Positions 1-7,694 are shown, counted from the first letter of the stretch. The stretch: 8,928 nucleotides of DNA from Paramuribaculum sp. (GCA_029051965.1 JAIDJZ010000368.1:1-8928), one strand, 5' to 3'. Numbers and translations: made by a program. The notes: generated by a model not told the origin, from the sequence alone.

Positions 1-489
1 TGGGTCAATCTCCCCGGCATCATAAGCCCCCTGAAGATCCTTCACATCATAGAGAAAAATTCCGGCATTGCGGAATGCGCGATAGTTTTTGGCCACAATG
101 TTGAGAATATCTTTCGAATATTTGGGCTTGACTTTCCCCTTTTCATTCGGCAGACTGTCGAATGTCATTGCTTTCCGGAAATAGTCGTAGCTGTCTATCA
201 GATTATGGCCGCACTCCTTCTTGCGGTCATTCTTCACCTCCTGGCCCACTGATATATCGACCAGCATACGGTCCCATAGTCCAAGCGAAGCCTTTCCGGC
301 ATAGTACCATGCTTCAGGATTTGTTTTTGTATCTTCGTGTTCAAGTGCCGGCTTGACTGTTTTTAATGCCGCTGCAAAATCCGGCTTCGCAGCCGACAGT
401 ATATGCCCGGCCTCTTTAACGGCACTTTGTTGCGCATAACTGGCAAAACCACTCAATAAACCTAAAATAACAAACCTAAACCTTAACAT
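1..489 (-). CDS. Secreted TPR-like protein, N-terminal part (cut by left window edge)
   Basis: Reading leftwards from the ATG at 489, the frame stays open for 163 codons to the window edge, so the C-terminus is missing. Residues 1-20 (MLRFRFVILGLLSGFASYAQ) look like a signal peptide, with likely cleavage after SYA, leaving an N-terminal Gln. The mature part aligns over its whole visible length with the 410-residue protein encoded at 811-2043: shared stretches include TVKPAL, the LPNEKGKVKPK motif (LPDEKGKVKPK in the paralogue) and NYR..NAG..LY.V.D..GAY. I place it in the same helical-repeat, TPR-like family, exported to periplasm or envelope. An in-frame ATG at 498 would add MII. I prefer 489 because it puts Leu-Gly at residues 9-10, exactly as in the paralogue. 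The function is unknown. The call of an exported paralogue is firm; the exact start is less so. Confidence 0.8.
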   Translation of the reverse strand, partial: MLRFRFVILGLLSGFASYAQQSAVKEAGHILSAAKPDFAAALKTVKPALEHEDTKTNPEAWYYAGKASLGLWDRMLVDISVGQEVKNDRKKECGHNLIDSYDYFRKAMTFDSLPNEKGKVKPKYSKDILNIVAKNYRAFRNAGIFLYDVKDLQGAYDAGEIDP

Positions 490-634
490 AATAATCATTT
501 ACCTACTGAAACAAACATCAGGGCCGTTCTGTTCCGAAAAGAGGAGTCCGGCAAAGCGAGGCCCCACGCATGAATTTTAATGGTTAGAGCAAGATAAGTG
601 TCGACATTTCGGCATCACGCCTGTCGTACAAATG

Positions 635-667
635 CAAATTTACGCATTATTTTCTATACGCGCACAA
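635..667 (-). promoter_or_regulatory. Candidate housekeeping promoter (Bacteroidota type) for the left TPR gene
   Basis: Read leftwards, 642-635 is TAAATTTG, a full match to the TAnnTTTG -7 element used by the main sigma factor of Bacteroides. A TTG at 667-665 could be the -33 element. The spacer is 22 bases, slightly longer than the usual 19-21. The predicted start lies near 628, giving a leader of about 140 bases before the ATG at 489. The -7 element is clear and the -33 element is weak. Confidence 0.45.
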
Positions 668-712
668 CTAATTGCCATCTCATTTCACCCCACAAGTCGA
701 ATTGACAGCAAT

Positions 713-765
713 ATCCGACAAAAAAGACAGGACCGCAGTGCGATCCTGTCTTTTTTTGTCGGATA
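713..765 (-). terminator. Long symmetric intrinsic terminator after the 410-residue TPR gene
   Basis: The core stem pairs GACAGGA (726-732) with TCCTGTC (744-750), then past a single C-A mismatch CGC (734-736) with GCG (740-742), closing on a three-base loop AGT. Outside the core, an A-tract (720-725) faces a T-tract (751-757), and the pairing continues through ATCCGAC (713-719) against GTCGGAT (758-764). Both sides carry a U-rich run in the matching transcript, so it could stop transcription from either side. It starts about 45 bases past the TPR stop codon, which is read leftwards at 813-811. No rightward gene reaches it. Confidence 0.85.
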
Positions 766-810
766 CAGATCCGGACGGACGGCCTCTACAGACCGCCGAC
801 AGATCAATCA

Positions 811-2043
811 TCACATATTCTTCCAGTATTCAGCCTTGTCGGCATATTCCTGACCGAGGTGATAGTTCTGGTCGAGGCCATAATACAGACGATAGATATA
901 CTGCGGGAGGCTGCTCTGAGTGTCATCAAGCTCATAAGACTTCTCATAGTAGCTGATTGCCTCCTTGATCTTCGGAACAAGAACATTCAGACGGGTTGCA
1001 TCGTCGGCAGTATCTTCCATCGCGGCAACTTCGTTCTGAAGCAGACGGCCCATGTCAAAATAGCTCTTCGCATTCTGCGGAGCAAGCTTGATCGACTCGC
1101 TCAGATTGGCTTTTGCATCTTCGATCTTGCCTTCGCGTTCATTAACGATAGCTTTCACATTGTAGAGAAGGCTCTTGATCGAGTCGCTTCCGGCAACCGA
1201 GAATGATTCGTCGATAGCTTCGTAACATGCAGGATAGTTATCTTTTGCAAGCTCCGAATTGATAATGCCGGCAAGGAAACTGATGTCATCCGCACCATAC
1301 TTCACATTTCCCTTACGTGCGAATTCCGACGCTGCGGCTGTGTTTTTTGTAGCGTCAGCTGCTTCAAGGCCGACAAGATAGACATTCTTAGCCTCGTAAC
1401 CCATACCGATAGCCTTCTGAACCTTATTGAGAGCGTTTTCAAAATCCTTATTAAAGAAGGCAGCGAGAGCCTGATAGTAAGCTATTTCGCCCACAGTCGA
1501 ATCCGCATCGGCAACAAACGCCTTCGGATCGGCATTCTCGTCATTCGGAAGATTGACATAGAGATCCCACGCAGCATAAGCGCCGGGGTAATCCTGCACA
1601 TTGTAAAGGTTCAGACCTGCGTTAAGATAGCTGCGGTAGTTCTCACCGATCGACTTGCGCATCTCTTTTGTATGTTTGGGCTTAACCTTTCCCTTCTCAT
1701 CAGGAAGCTGGTCGAGGGGCATTGCTTTCACATATGCGTTATAAGCCTCCACGAGCGCACGCGAAGCTGCGGCCATCTCCTCAGGAGTAGGCTGCGCGGC
1801 TCCCGGAGTAATGCTGCGCACCTGAGCATCATCCCAGATTCCGAGATTAGCCTTTCCGACAAGATACCAGGGCTTTACAGTGCTCATGGTCGAAGGATCC
1901 GTTAAAGCGGGTTTCACCGTTTCGAGAGCCTGGTCGAATTTTTTGCCTTTGACTAAGCTCTCAGCTTCTTTAACAACGTTGGGTTGGGCAACGGCCGAAA
2001 GACCGGCGACAAGACCCAGTGCGATTAAGCTGATTTTTTTCAT
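811..2043 (-). CDS. Secreted tetratricopeptide-repeat (TPR) protein, 410 residues
   Basis: Starts at the ATG at 2043 and ends at TGA (813-811, read leftwards). Residues 1-19 (MKKISLIALGLVAGLSAVA) form a typical signal peptide ending AVA|Q, so the product is predicted to be exported. No lipobox Cys is present. The mature protein is mostly helical with TPR-like helix pairs, roughly at residues 25-45, 137-165, 187-212, 289-322 and 350-373, showing the Ala/Gly and Tyr spacing of TPRs (for example EDAKANLSESIKLAPQNAKS and EAISYYEKSYELDD). TPRs are protein-binding scaffolds; no catalytic motif is visible and the partner is unknown. It follows gyrA on the same strand after 109 bases, so it may be read partly from the gyrA promoter, although a hairpin intervenes. 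From memory, a TPR protein beside gyrA recurs in Bacteroidales. Its left neighbour is a paralogue with the same LPDEKGKVKPK motif (residues 113-123). Confidence 0.9.
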   Translation of the reverse strand: MKKISLIALGLVAGLSAVAQPNVVKEAESLVKGKKFDQALETVKPALTDPSTMSTVKPWYLVGKANLGIWDDAQVRSITPGAAQPTPEEMAAASRALVEAYNAYVKAMPLDQLPDEKGKVKPKHTKEMRKSIGENYRSYLNAGLNLYNVQDYPGAYAAWDLYVNLPNDENADPKAFVADADSTVGEIAYYQALAAFFNKDFENALNKVQKAIGMGYEAKNVYLVGLEAADATKNTAAASEFARKGNVKYGADDISFLAGIINSELAKDNYPACYEAIDESFSVAGSDSIKSLLYNVKAIVNEREGKIEDAKANLSESIKLAPQNAKSYFDMGRLLQNEVAAMEDTADDATRLNVLVPKIKEAISYYEKSYELDDTQSSLPQYIYRLYYGLDQNYHLGQEYADKAEYWKNM

Positions 2044-2118
2044 AATCGAATTAATTTGGTTATTTAAGGTAATTTATTCTTACTATGTTAAACAATATAT
2101 TCATATTCTGGTTTCAAC

Positions 2119-2143
2119 GGATGGCTCTTTTTCGGAGCCACCC
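2119..2143 (-). terminator. Hairpin just after gyrA, possible weak terminator or attenuator
   Basis: TGGCTC (2122-2127) pairs with GAGCCA (2135-2140) around a seven-base loop. GG (2119-2120) can pair with CC (2142-2143) past one mismatch. It begins 10 bases after the gyrA stop codon in the leftward direction. No U-run follows in the leftward transcript, so it may be a leaky terminator or an RNA 3'-end stabiliser that still lets the downstream TPR gene be read. The AT-rich 80 bases between this hairpin and the TPR ATG hold no clean TAnnTTTG match; the nearest is TATATTG read leftwards. Confidence 0.5.
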
Positions 2144-2152
2144 GTCGCGATG

Positions 2153-4711
2153 TTATTCTTCAGAATCTTTCGCCGGAGCCGAAAGGTCGGTCACTTCGAC
2201 ATCTGTTGCCGACACGGCGGCCGCTTCAGAACCATCAGCGATAATCGCCTCATCAGTCGCCTCTTCCGGATCGGAGTCGACACAGCAGACAGAAGCGATC
2301 GTATCATTTCGCTTTTCAAGGTTGATGACCTTCACACCCTGAGTCGCACGACCCTGCACGCGGATATCCGCAACCTTTATGCGGAGCGTGATTCCCGACT
2401 TATTGATAATGACAAGGTCATTATCATCATTGACGCTCTTGATGCTGACAAGGCGACCCGTCTTCTCGGTCACATTGATTGTCTTCACACCCTTTCCGCC
2501 ACGGTTCGTAATGCGGTAATCTTCAAGAACAGAACGCTTGCCGTAACCGTTCTCGGAAATAACCATCACATTGTTCGTCGTGTCGGGAGTCATGCAGATC
2601 ATGCCGACAACCTCATCGTCGCCGCCATCGAGAGTCATACCGCGGACTCCGGTCGACACGCGACCCATCTCGCGGACCTTGCTTTCATGGAAACGGATAG
2701 CGCGGCCATTACGATTTGCCATAAGGATCTCCGAATTGCCATCGGTCAGTTCAACCGAAATAAGCTTGGCATCATCACTTATAATAATCGCATTCACACC
2801 GTTGGCACGCGGACGCGAATAAGCCTCGAGCGAAGTCTTCTTGATGACACCGTTCTTCGTGCAGAACACAAGATTGTGCGACGTCACGAACTCCTTGTCG
2901 TCAAGCCCCTTCACGCGGATGACTGCATTGACCGCATCATCCGGTTCGATATTGAGCAGATTCTGGATCGCACGGCCTTTGGAATTCTTCGCGCCCTCGG
3001 GCAGTTCATAGACCTTAAGCCAGTAGCAGCGGCCCTTCTTGGTAAAGAACAGCATATAATTGTGCATCGAGGCCGGATAGATATACTCAATAAAGTCCTC
3101 GTCGCGGGTATCGCTGCCCTTCGCGCCTACGCCTCCGCGGTTCTGGGTGCGGAATTCGCTGAGAGCGGTTCGTTTGATATATCCGAGATGCGAAATCGTG
3201 ATGATCATGTCATCATCCGCATAGAAATCCTCTGCATTGAAATCGCCCGCAGTGTAATCGATATCGGTGCGGCGGTCGTCACCGTACTTTTCGCGAACCT
3301 CAGCCAGCTCCGACTTGATAAGCTCGCGGCAGACCGAATCGTCATTGAGGATCTCTTCGAGACGGGCAATCTCCGCCATAATATCTTCATAGTTCGCACG
3401 TAGCTTGTCCTGCTCGAGACCGGTCAGCTGTTTGAGACGCATCTCGACAATAGCGGCCGTCTGCGCATCGCTCAGTCCAAAACGCTCGGTAAGCGTCGCA
3501 CGCGCGTCCTCTGTCGAAGCCGACGCACGGATAATGCGGATCACCTCGTCGATATTCTGCGATGCGATGATAAGTCCCTCAAGAATATGGGCCTTCTCGC
3601 GCGCCTTTCTGAGTTCGAACTGAGTGCGGCGGATCACCACATCATGGCGGTGGTCAATAAATGCCCCGAGCATCTCCTTGAGGTTCAGCGTCTTCGGACG
3701 ACCATTAACAAGCGCGACATTATTAACGCTGAACGACGACTGCATCTGCGTCATCTTGTAGAGCTTGTTAAGCACCACATTTGCATTCGCATCCGACTTC
3801 AGCTTGATGACAATGCGCATACCCTTGTAGTCGCTCTCATCATTGATGTCGGCAATCCCGTCGAGCTTCTTCTCGTTGACAAGATCAGCGATGTATGAAA
3901 TCAGGAGAGCCTTGTTGACATTATAAGGAATCTCCGTGACAATAATATTCTCGTGGTTGGCCTCCGCCTCGATCTCAGCCTTTGCGCGGATCACAATGCG
4001 GCCGCGGCCGGTCTCGAAAGCATCCTTGACACCATTATAGCCATAGATCGTACCGCCCGTAGGGAAATCCGGCGCCTTAATATATTGCATAAGCTCTGCA
4101 ATCGTAAGATCGGGATTATCCACAAGCGCGATCGAAGCATTGATAGCTTCTGTCAGGTTATGAGGCGGAATATTCGTCGCCATACCGACTGCGATACCCG
4201 ACGCCCCATTGACAAGCAGGTTCGGGAAACGCGTTGGAAGCACGACCGGCTCCATTCGTGAATTATCGTAGTTCGGCTGGAAATCGACAGTGTCCGAATC
4301 TATATCGGAAAGCATCTCCTCCCCGATTTTGTCAAGGCGCACTTCAGTGTAACGCATCGCAGCTGCACCGTCGCCGTCGACCGACCCGAAGTTTCCGTGG
4401 CCGTCCACAAGCGTATAGCGCATAGCCCAGTCCTGAGCCAGACGCACGACAGTGCCATAGATCGACGAGTCGCCGTGAGGGTGATACTTACCCATCACTT
4501 CGCCGACACAGTTGGCCGATTTCTTATGGGGTTTGTCGGCCGTATTGCCCATCTCGTTCATTCCGAAAAGGACTCGACGGTGAACAGGCTTCAGTCCGTC
4601 ACGGACATCCGGCAGCGCACGCGACACAATCACCGACATAGAATAGTCGATGTAGGCCGACTTCATTTCATCTTCAATGTTGATTTTTAAAATGCGGTCT
4701 TCTTCCAACAT
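2153..4711 (-). CDS. gyrA: DNA gyrase subunit A (type IIA topoisomerase)
   Basis: The 852-residue product matches the usual GyrA length. GyrA breaks and rejoins DNA and, with GyrB, introduces negative supercoils in the cytoplasm. The winged-helix quinolone-resistance region spans about residues 66-106, with KYHPHGDSS (75-83), and the catalytic pair is Arg120-Tyr121 (AAAMRYTE). The tower and coiled-coil follow to about residue 485. The C-terminal beta-pinwheel covers about 500-810 and carries a GyrA box, QNRGGVG (523-529), with a second RGGKG motif in a later blade (737-741). These boxes favour GyrA over ParC. The tail from about 811 to 852 is acidic and low in complexity. Ser82 (E. coli Ser83) is present, but residue 86 is Gly where E. 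coli has Asp87, and residue 105 is His where E. coli has Gln106. The [25 protein letters not shown] start is the family's normal N-terminus. It is transcribed divergently from clpC. Confidence 0.98.
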   Translation of the reverse strand: MLEEDRILKINIEDEMKSAYIDYSMSVIVSRALPDVRDGLKPVHRRVLFGMNEMGNTADKPHKKSANCVGEVMGKYHPHGDSSIYGTVVRLAQDWAMRYTLVDGHGNFGSVDGDGAAAMRYTEVRLDKIGEEMLSDIDSDTVDFQPNYDNSRMEPVVLPTRFPNLLVNGASGIAVGMATNIPPHNLTEAINASIALVDNPDLTIAELMQYIKAPDFPTGGTIYGYNGVKDAFETGRGRIVIRAKAEIEAEANHENIIVTEIPYNVNKALLISYIADLVNEKKLDGIADINDESDYKGMRIVIKLKSDANANVVLNKLYKMTQMQSSFSVNNVALVNGRPKTLNLKEMLGAFIDHRHDVVIRRTQFELRKAREKAHILEGLIIASQNIDEVIRIIRASASTEDARATLTERFGLSDAQTAAIVEMRLKQLTGLEQDKLRANYEDIMAEIARLEEILNDDSVCRELIKSELAEVREKYGDDRRTDIDYTAGDFNAEDFYADDDMIITISHLGYIKRTALSEFRTQNRGGVGAKGSDTRDEDFIEYIYPASMHNYMLFFTKKGRCYWLKVYELPEGAKNSKGRAIQNLLNIEPDDAVNAVIRVKGLDDKEFVTSHNLVFCTKNGVIKKTSLEAYSRPRANGVNAIIISDDAKLISVELTDGNSEILMANRNGRAIRFHESKVREMGRVSTGVRGMTLDGGDDEVVGMICMTPDTTNNVMVISENGYGKRSVLEDYRITNRGGKGVKTINVTEKTGRLVSIKSVNDDNDLVIINKSGITLRIKVADIRVQGRATQGVKVINLEKRNDTIASVCCVDSDPEEATDEAIIADGSEAAAVSATDVEVTDLSAPAKDSEE

Positions 4712-4827
4712 GAGGCTTTTATAAATCTTTGTTTCTTAAATCTTGCACAAGCAGCAGCCGGCTGAATCGTCATCCGTTTACGGTCTGACACTCCGAAGCC
4801 GACACCGCTTCATCTAAAATTATCAAG

Positions 4828-4859
4828 CAAAGATAGCCATTTTTTATCAATCTGACGAA
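4828..4859 (-). promoter_or_regulatory. Candidate housekeeping promoter for gyrA
   Basis: Read leftwards, 4835-4828 is TATCTTTG, a full match to the Bacteroidota TAnnTTTG -7 element. A -33-like TTCG (4859-4856, consensus TTTG) sits 20 bases upstream, within the usual spacing. The predicted start near 4821 leaves a leader of about 110 bases before the gyrA ATG. Confidence 0.6.
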
Positions 4860-4923
4860 TCTAACTGGCCTTATTTTGTGTTTTAAAATTTGTTAGCACT
4901 TTTTACGCCGACGCCCCCTCTTT

Positions 4924-4939
4924 TGGCACAATAATTGCA
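4924..4939 (+). promoter_or_regulatory. Sigma-54 (RpoN) type -24/-12 promoter upstream of clpC
   Basis: TGGCAC (4924-4929), five bases, then TTGCA (4935-4939) reproduces the sigma-54 consensus TGGCACG-N4-TTGCW at every strongly conserved base. The GG (4925-4926) and GC (4937-4938) dinucleotides have the required 12-base first-G-to-first-G spacing, and T-rich sequence precedes the -24 box as is common. The predicted start is near 4950, giving a leader of about 66 bases to the clpC ATG. No competing clean TAnnTTTG promoter lies between here and the ATG; the nearest fit, TATCCGTT at 4944, is poor. An RpoN gene and its enhancer-binding protein would have to exist elsewhere in the genome; many Bacteroidota encode them. 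No activator site was clearly found. Confidence 0.6.
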
Positions 4940-5015
4940 ATTCTATCCGTTATGTAACAACAGGCCCGTCCCCGTATCCGACCGGCACAGACATGGCCTC
5001 CTCAAGCTTACGCCT

Positions 5016-7586
5016 ATGTTCACTCCACAACTCAACAAGGTCATTTCCGACAGCACCAGAATCGCCGTGACCCACAACTCTTCGGTCATCAAGCCCGAAC
5101 ACCTTCTCTATAGCCTTCTGTGCGAGCCGTCGAGAAAAATCATGACCATGATCGACCGTGTCTGCACCGACACCTCGGCCTATGAGCTGACCCAGCAGCT
5201 CGACAAAGATCTTTTCGAGATGGGACTTGCCTCAGAGCCCCCGGCCTCACAGATCTCAGCCAGCCCGATGTGCAACCGGCTCATAAAGCTCAGCATGCTC
5301 GAAGCCCGACTGCTTCGGAGCAAGGAAGTTGACATCGAGCACCTCCTTTTAGCTATTTTCCATAATCAAGAGATTAAAGAAATGAATTTCATGAAACCGT
5401 TCTCACGCGCCAACGTCAGCTACGAGGCCCTCTACAGACCGCTCGCCGATCAGGCCGGACTGACCCGCATGGGCGGCGACTTCGCCGACGAAGAAGATGA
5501 CGACGACGAACCGATGGACGACTCCTCCGACAACGGACAGTCCCCCTCCGAAAGCCGCCAGCGCACATCGGCAACCTCCCGCGCCTCCTCTTCATCCCGC
5601 GCCACCGACACCCCCACACTCGACAAATTCGGCCACGACATGACACGTGCCGCCGAGGAAAACCGCCTCGACCCCGTCATCGGGCGCGACACGGAAATCG
5701 AACGCCTCGCCCAGATCCTCAGCCGACGGAAAAAAAACAACCCCATCCTCATCGGCGAACCAGGAGTCGGAAAATCGGCCATCGTCGAAGGTCTGGCACT
5801 GCGCATTGTCCAGAGAAAAGTTTCACGCGTCCTGTTCGGCAAACGCGTCGTCTCGCTCGACATGGCGGCGATGGTTGCCGGAACGAAATACCGCGGCCAG
5901 TTTGAAGAACGCGTCAAAGCCGTACTCAACGAACTGGCAAAGAACCCCGACGTCATTCTCTTCATCGACGAAATCCACACAATCGTCGGAGCAGGCGGAG
6001 CCCCCGGATCGATGGACGCCGCAAACATGCTCAAACCGGCCCTCGCAAGAGGTGAACTTCAGTGCATCGGAGCGCCAACCCACGACGAATACCGCAAAAA
6101 CATCGAAAAAGACGGCGCCCTCGAACGCCGCTTCCAGAAAGTCGTCGTCGAACCGACCTCCGAAGAAGAGACCCTCGCCATCCTCTCGAACATCAAGGAG
6201 AAATACGAAGCCCACCACAACGTAACCTACACTCCTGAAGCGATCAAAGCCTGCGTCAGACTGACCGAACGCTACATGTCCGACCGCAATTTCCCCGACA
6301 AAGCGATCGACGCGCTCGACGAAGCCGGATCACGCGTCCACATAACAAACATCGTCGTCCCCAAGGAAATCGAAGATCTCGAAGAAGCCATCGAAGAAAC
6401 AGCCGCCAGCAAAATCCAGGCCGCACAGGAACAGAATTTCGAAAAAGCCGCCGGCTTCCGCGACCGCGAACAGCAGCTGAGGCGCGACCTCGACACCGCA
6501 AAACAGCGTTGGGAAGATGACCTGAACACAAAGCGCGAAATCGTCGACGAAGACAAAGTCGCCGAAGTCGTAGCCATGATGACAGGAGTCCCCGCCCAGC
6601 GCATAGCCCAAGCCGAAGGACGCCGACTGAGGCTGATGGGGCCCGCCCTCAAAAACCTCATCATCGGACAGGACAGCGCCATCGACAAAATCGTAAAGGC
6701 AATCCAGCGCAACCGCGTCGGACTCAAAGACCCCAACAAACCGATCGGCACCTTCATGTTCCTCGGACCGACAGGCGTCGGCAAGACCCACCTCGCAAAA
6801 AAACTGGCCGAACAGCTCTTTGACTCAGCCGACACCCTTATCCGCGTCGACATGAGTGAATACATGGAAAAATTCTCCGTCAGCCGGCTCGTCGGAGCGC
6901 CTCCGGGCTATGTCGGCTACGACGAAGGCGGACAGCTGACCGAACAGGTCCGCCGACGCCCCTATTCCGTCGTGCTTCTCGACGAAATCGAAAAAGCCCA
7001 TCCCGACATCTTCAACCTCCTTCTTCAGGTGATGGACGAAGGACGGCTGACCGACGGACTCGGACGGCGAATCGACTTCAAGAACACAATAATAATCATG
7101 ACCTCCAACATCGGCACCCGCCAGCTCAAGGAATTCGGAACCGGAGTCGGTTTCTCTGTTCCTCGAGCCGACGAGAAGAAACTCGCCCACGGTGTCATAA
7201 CCAAAGCCCTCCACAAAGCATTCTCGCCCGAATTCCTCAACCGAATCGACGACATCGTCATGTTCGACTCTCTCGACAAAGAGGCCATCTTCAGAATCAT
7301 CGACATCGAGCTCGCCGGATTCTACCGGCGCATCGAATCCCTCGGCTACACCCTCCGGCTGACCGAAAATGCCAAAGACTACATCGCCGGAAAAGGCTAT
7401 GACATCCAGTATGGAGCACGTCCCCTCAAACGCGCGATCCAGAAATATCTCGAAGACCCCCTCGCCGAAATCCTCATCGAAGGCGACCTCCCCGACAACA
7501 CTGTCATAACCGTCGACTACGACAAAGACTCCGACAGGATCACAACCGCGACTGACATTCCTGACAGGACTGACACCCGCGACTGA
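5016..7586 (+). CDS. clpC: ATP-dependent AAA+ unfoldase ClpC (Hsp100), ClpP partner
   Basis: The 856-residue product unfolds proteins and, in this family, feeds them to the ClpP protease. Two Clp-N repeats (about residues 3-50 and 82-130) are followed by an unusual acidic then Ser/Thr/Arg-rich linker (about 154-200, including DEEDDDDEP). The first ATPase domain has Walker A GEPGVGKS (247-254) and Walker B ILFIDE (314-319). The middle region carries a UVR motif (about 464-500), which marks ClpC rather than ClpB. The second ATPase domain has Walker A GPTGVGKT (584-591), Walker B VVLLDE (652-657) and sensor-2 GARPLKR (800-806). A VGF loop (711-713) is at the place of the ClpP-docking loop. The usual GATT of domain 1 reads GAPT (352-355). 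I chose ATG 5016 ([12 protein letters not shown]), which begins at the Clp-N repeat. A TTG at 4935 is in frame, but it overlaps the -12 promoter element and adds 27 residues unlike the family. There is no Shine-Dalgarno sequence, as is usual in this phylum. Confidence 0.95.
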   Translation: MFTPQLNKVISDSTRIAVTHNSSVIKPEHLLYSLLCEPSRKIMTMIDRVCTDTSAYELTQQLDKDLFEMGLASEPPASQISASPMCNRLIKLSMLEARLLRSKEVDIEHLLLAIFHNQEIKEMNFMKPFSRANVSYEALYRPLADQAGLTRMGGDFADEEDDDDEPMDDSSDNGQSPSESRQRTSATSRASSSSRATDTPTLDKFGHDMTRAAEENRLDPVIGRDTEIERLAQILSRRKKNNPILIGEPGVGKSAIVEGLALRIVQRKVSRVLFGKRVVSLDMAAMVAGTKYRGQFEERVKAVLNELAKNPDVILFIDEIHTIVGAGGAPGSMDAANMLKPALARGELQCIGAPTHDEYRKNIEKDGALERRFQKVVVEPTSEEETLAILSNIKEKYEAHHNVTYTPEAIKACVRLTERYMSDRNFPDKAIDALDEAGSRVHITNIVVPKEIEDLEEAIEETAASKIQAAQEQNFEKAAGFRDREQQLRRDLDTAKQRWEDDLNTKREIVDEDKVAEVVAMMTGVPAQRIAQAEGRRLRLMGPALKNLIIGQDSAIDKIVKAIQRNRVGLKDPNKPIGTFMFLGPTGVGKTHLAKKLAEQLFDSADTLIRVDMSEYMEKFSVSRLVGAPPGYVGYDEGGQLTEQVRRRPYSVVLLDEIEKAHPDIFNLLLQVMDEGRLTDGLGRRIDFKNTIIIMTSNIGTRQLKEFGTGVGFSVPRADEKKLAHGVITKALHKAFSPEFLNRIDDIVMFDSLDKEAIFRIIDIELAGFYRRIESLGYTLRLTENAKDYIAGKGYDIQYGARPLKRAIQKYLEDPLAEILIEGDLPDNTVITVDYDKDSDRITTATDIPDRTDTRD

Positions 7587-7600
7587 CAGTCGCGTTGACA
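7552..7600 (+). repeat. Cluster of five TGACA units across the clpC 3' end
   Basis: TGACA occurs at 7553, 7562, 7571, 7584 and 7596. The first three are exactly nine bases apart, each preceded by C (CTGACA), so the reading frame repeats a three-codon pattern that encodes T-D-I, P-D-R, T-D-T at the ClpC C-terminus. The fourth overlaps the stop codon and the fifth lies outside the gene. It probably arose by slippage in a non-conserved tail; a binding role is only a possibility. Confidence 0.5.
7578..7594 (+). other. Perfect hairpin spanning the clpC stop codon
   Basis: CGCGACT (7578-7584) and AGTCGCG (7588-7594) are perfect inverted repeats around a three-base GAC loop. The TGA stop (7584-7586) lies at the junction of left arm and loop. 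No U-run follows. It stands 16 bases before the main terminator and may protect the mRNA 3' end or slow ribosomes at the stop. Confidence 0.5.
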
Positions 7601-7610
7601 TAATTTCACT

Positions 7611-7644
7611 AAAAATGCCACATTTCGCATGTGGCATTTTTTTT
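7611..7644 (+). terminator. Intrinsic terminator after clpC
   Basis: ATGCCACAT (7615-7623) pairs with ATGTGGCAT (7629-7637) around the five-base loop TTCGC, extended by A4 (7611-7614) facing T4 (7638-7641). T-run 7637-7644 gives the U-tract. It starts 25 bases past the clpC stop and separates clpC from htpG, so htpG needs its own promoter or read-through. The right arm also supplies the -24 bases of a sigma-54-like element. Confidence 0.9.
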
Positions 7645-7647
7645 GCT
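7632..7647 (+). promoter_or_regulatory. Possible sigma-54-like -24/-12 element before htpG, overlapping the terminator
   Basis: TGGCAT (7632-7637) and TTGCT (7643-7647) have GG and GC at the same 12-base spacing as the clpC element, and match sigma-54 consensus except C-to-T at the end of the -24 box. The predicted start near 7658 would leave a 37-base leader to the htpG ATG. The terminator alone explains TGGCAT and the T-run, so only the GC at 7645-7646 is independent support. The alternative TATTTTTC at 7678-7685 lies too close to the ATG (7695) to work as a normal -7 element with a leader. Confidence 0.3.
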
Positions 7648-7694
7648 CGATTGTTACATATAAGTAATCTAAAAACATATTTTTCAACTCAGAT

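Larger units (their letters stand above)
490..810. other. Intergenic spacer between the two TPR paralogues
   Basis: I see no convincing gene here. Short frames on the plus strand have no recognisable content and overlap the promoter and terminator signals. The spacer holds a candidate leftward promoter near 635-667 for the left TPR gene, an untranslated leader of roughly 130 bases, and a long symmetric terminator at 713-765 for the 410-residue gene. Two TPR paralogues separated by a terminator and a promoter suggest separate transcription units. Confidence 0.6.
4712..5015. other. Divergent gyrA-clpC regulatory spacer
   Basis: This 304-base spacer contains no supportable gene. It holds a leftward TAnnTTTG promoter for gyrA (4828-4859) and a rightward sigma-54-type -24/-12 element for clpC (4924-4939). 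The region between and behind them, about 4750-4900, is where a sigma-54 activator would be expected to bind. I find only a perfect 10-base palindrome CAGCCGGCTG (4755-4764) and the loose inverted pair TATC/GATA (4821-4835), neither convincing alone. The stretch 4880-4905 is very AT-rich. Confidence 0.6.

Noticed and set aside
599..606. Palindrome TGTCGACA in the TPR spacer
   Set aside because: Eight-base palindromes occur by chance and nothing around it suggests a repressor site.
1880..3403. A 507-codon open frame on the plus strand opposite gyrA
   Set aside because: It lies antisense to unmistakable gyrA sequence and runs into the TPR gene. Its translation has no recognisable domain, and its length follows from gyrA codon bias.
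4755..4764. Perfect palindrome CAGCCGGCTG as an operator or activator site
   Set aside because: A 10-base palindrome is not rare in a spacer of this size, it has no second copy, and it lies rather far from the clpC promoter.
4827..4838. Leftward GC/GG pair around GCAAAGATAGCC as a sigma-54 element for gyrA
   Set aside because: The spacing is two bases too short, and the same bases form a full TAnnTTTG -7 element.
4935..5015. Upstream in-frame TTG start for clpC giving 27 more residues
   Set aside because: The TTG is part of the -12 promoter element, so it would lie upstream of the predicted transcript start, and the added residues do not resemble the family N-terminus.
6825..7637. A 270-codon leftward open frame opposite clpC, and similar shorter ones at 5450-6034 and 6272-6865
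   Set aside because: They are antisense shadows of conserved ClpC motifs. C-ending codons in clpC remove stop codons from the opposite strand.
7678..7685. TATTTTTC as the htpG -7 element
   Set aside because: It would place the transcript start almost at the ATG and has no -33 partner at 19-21 bases.
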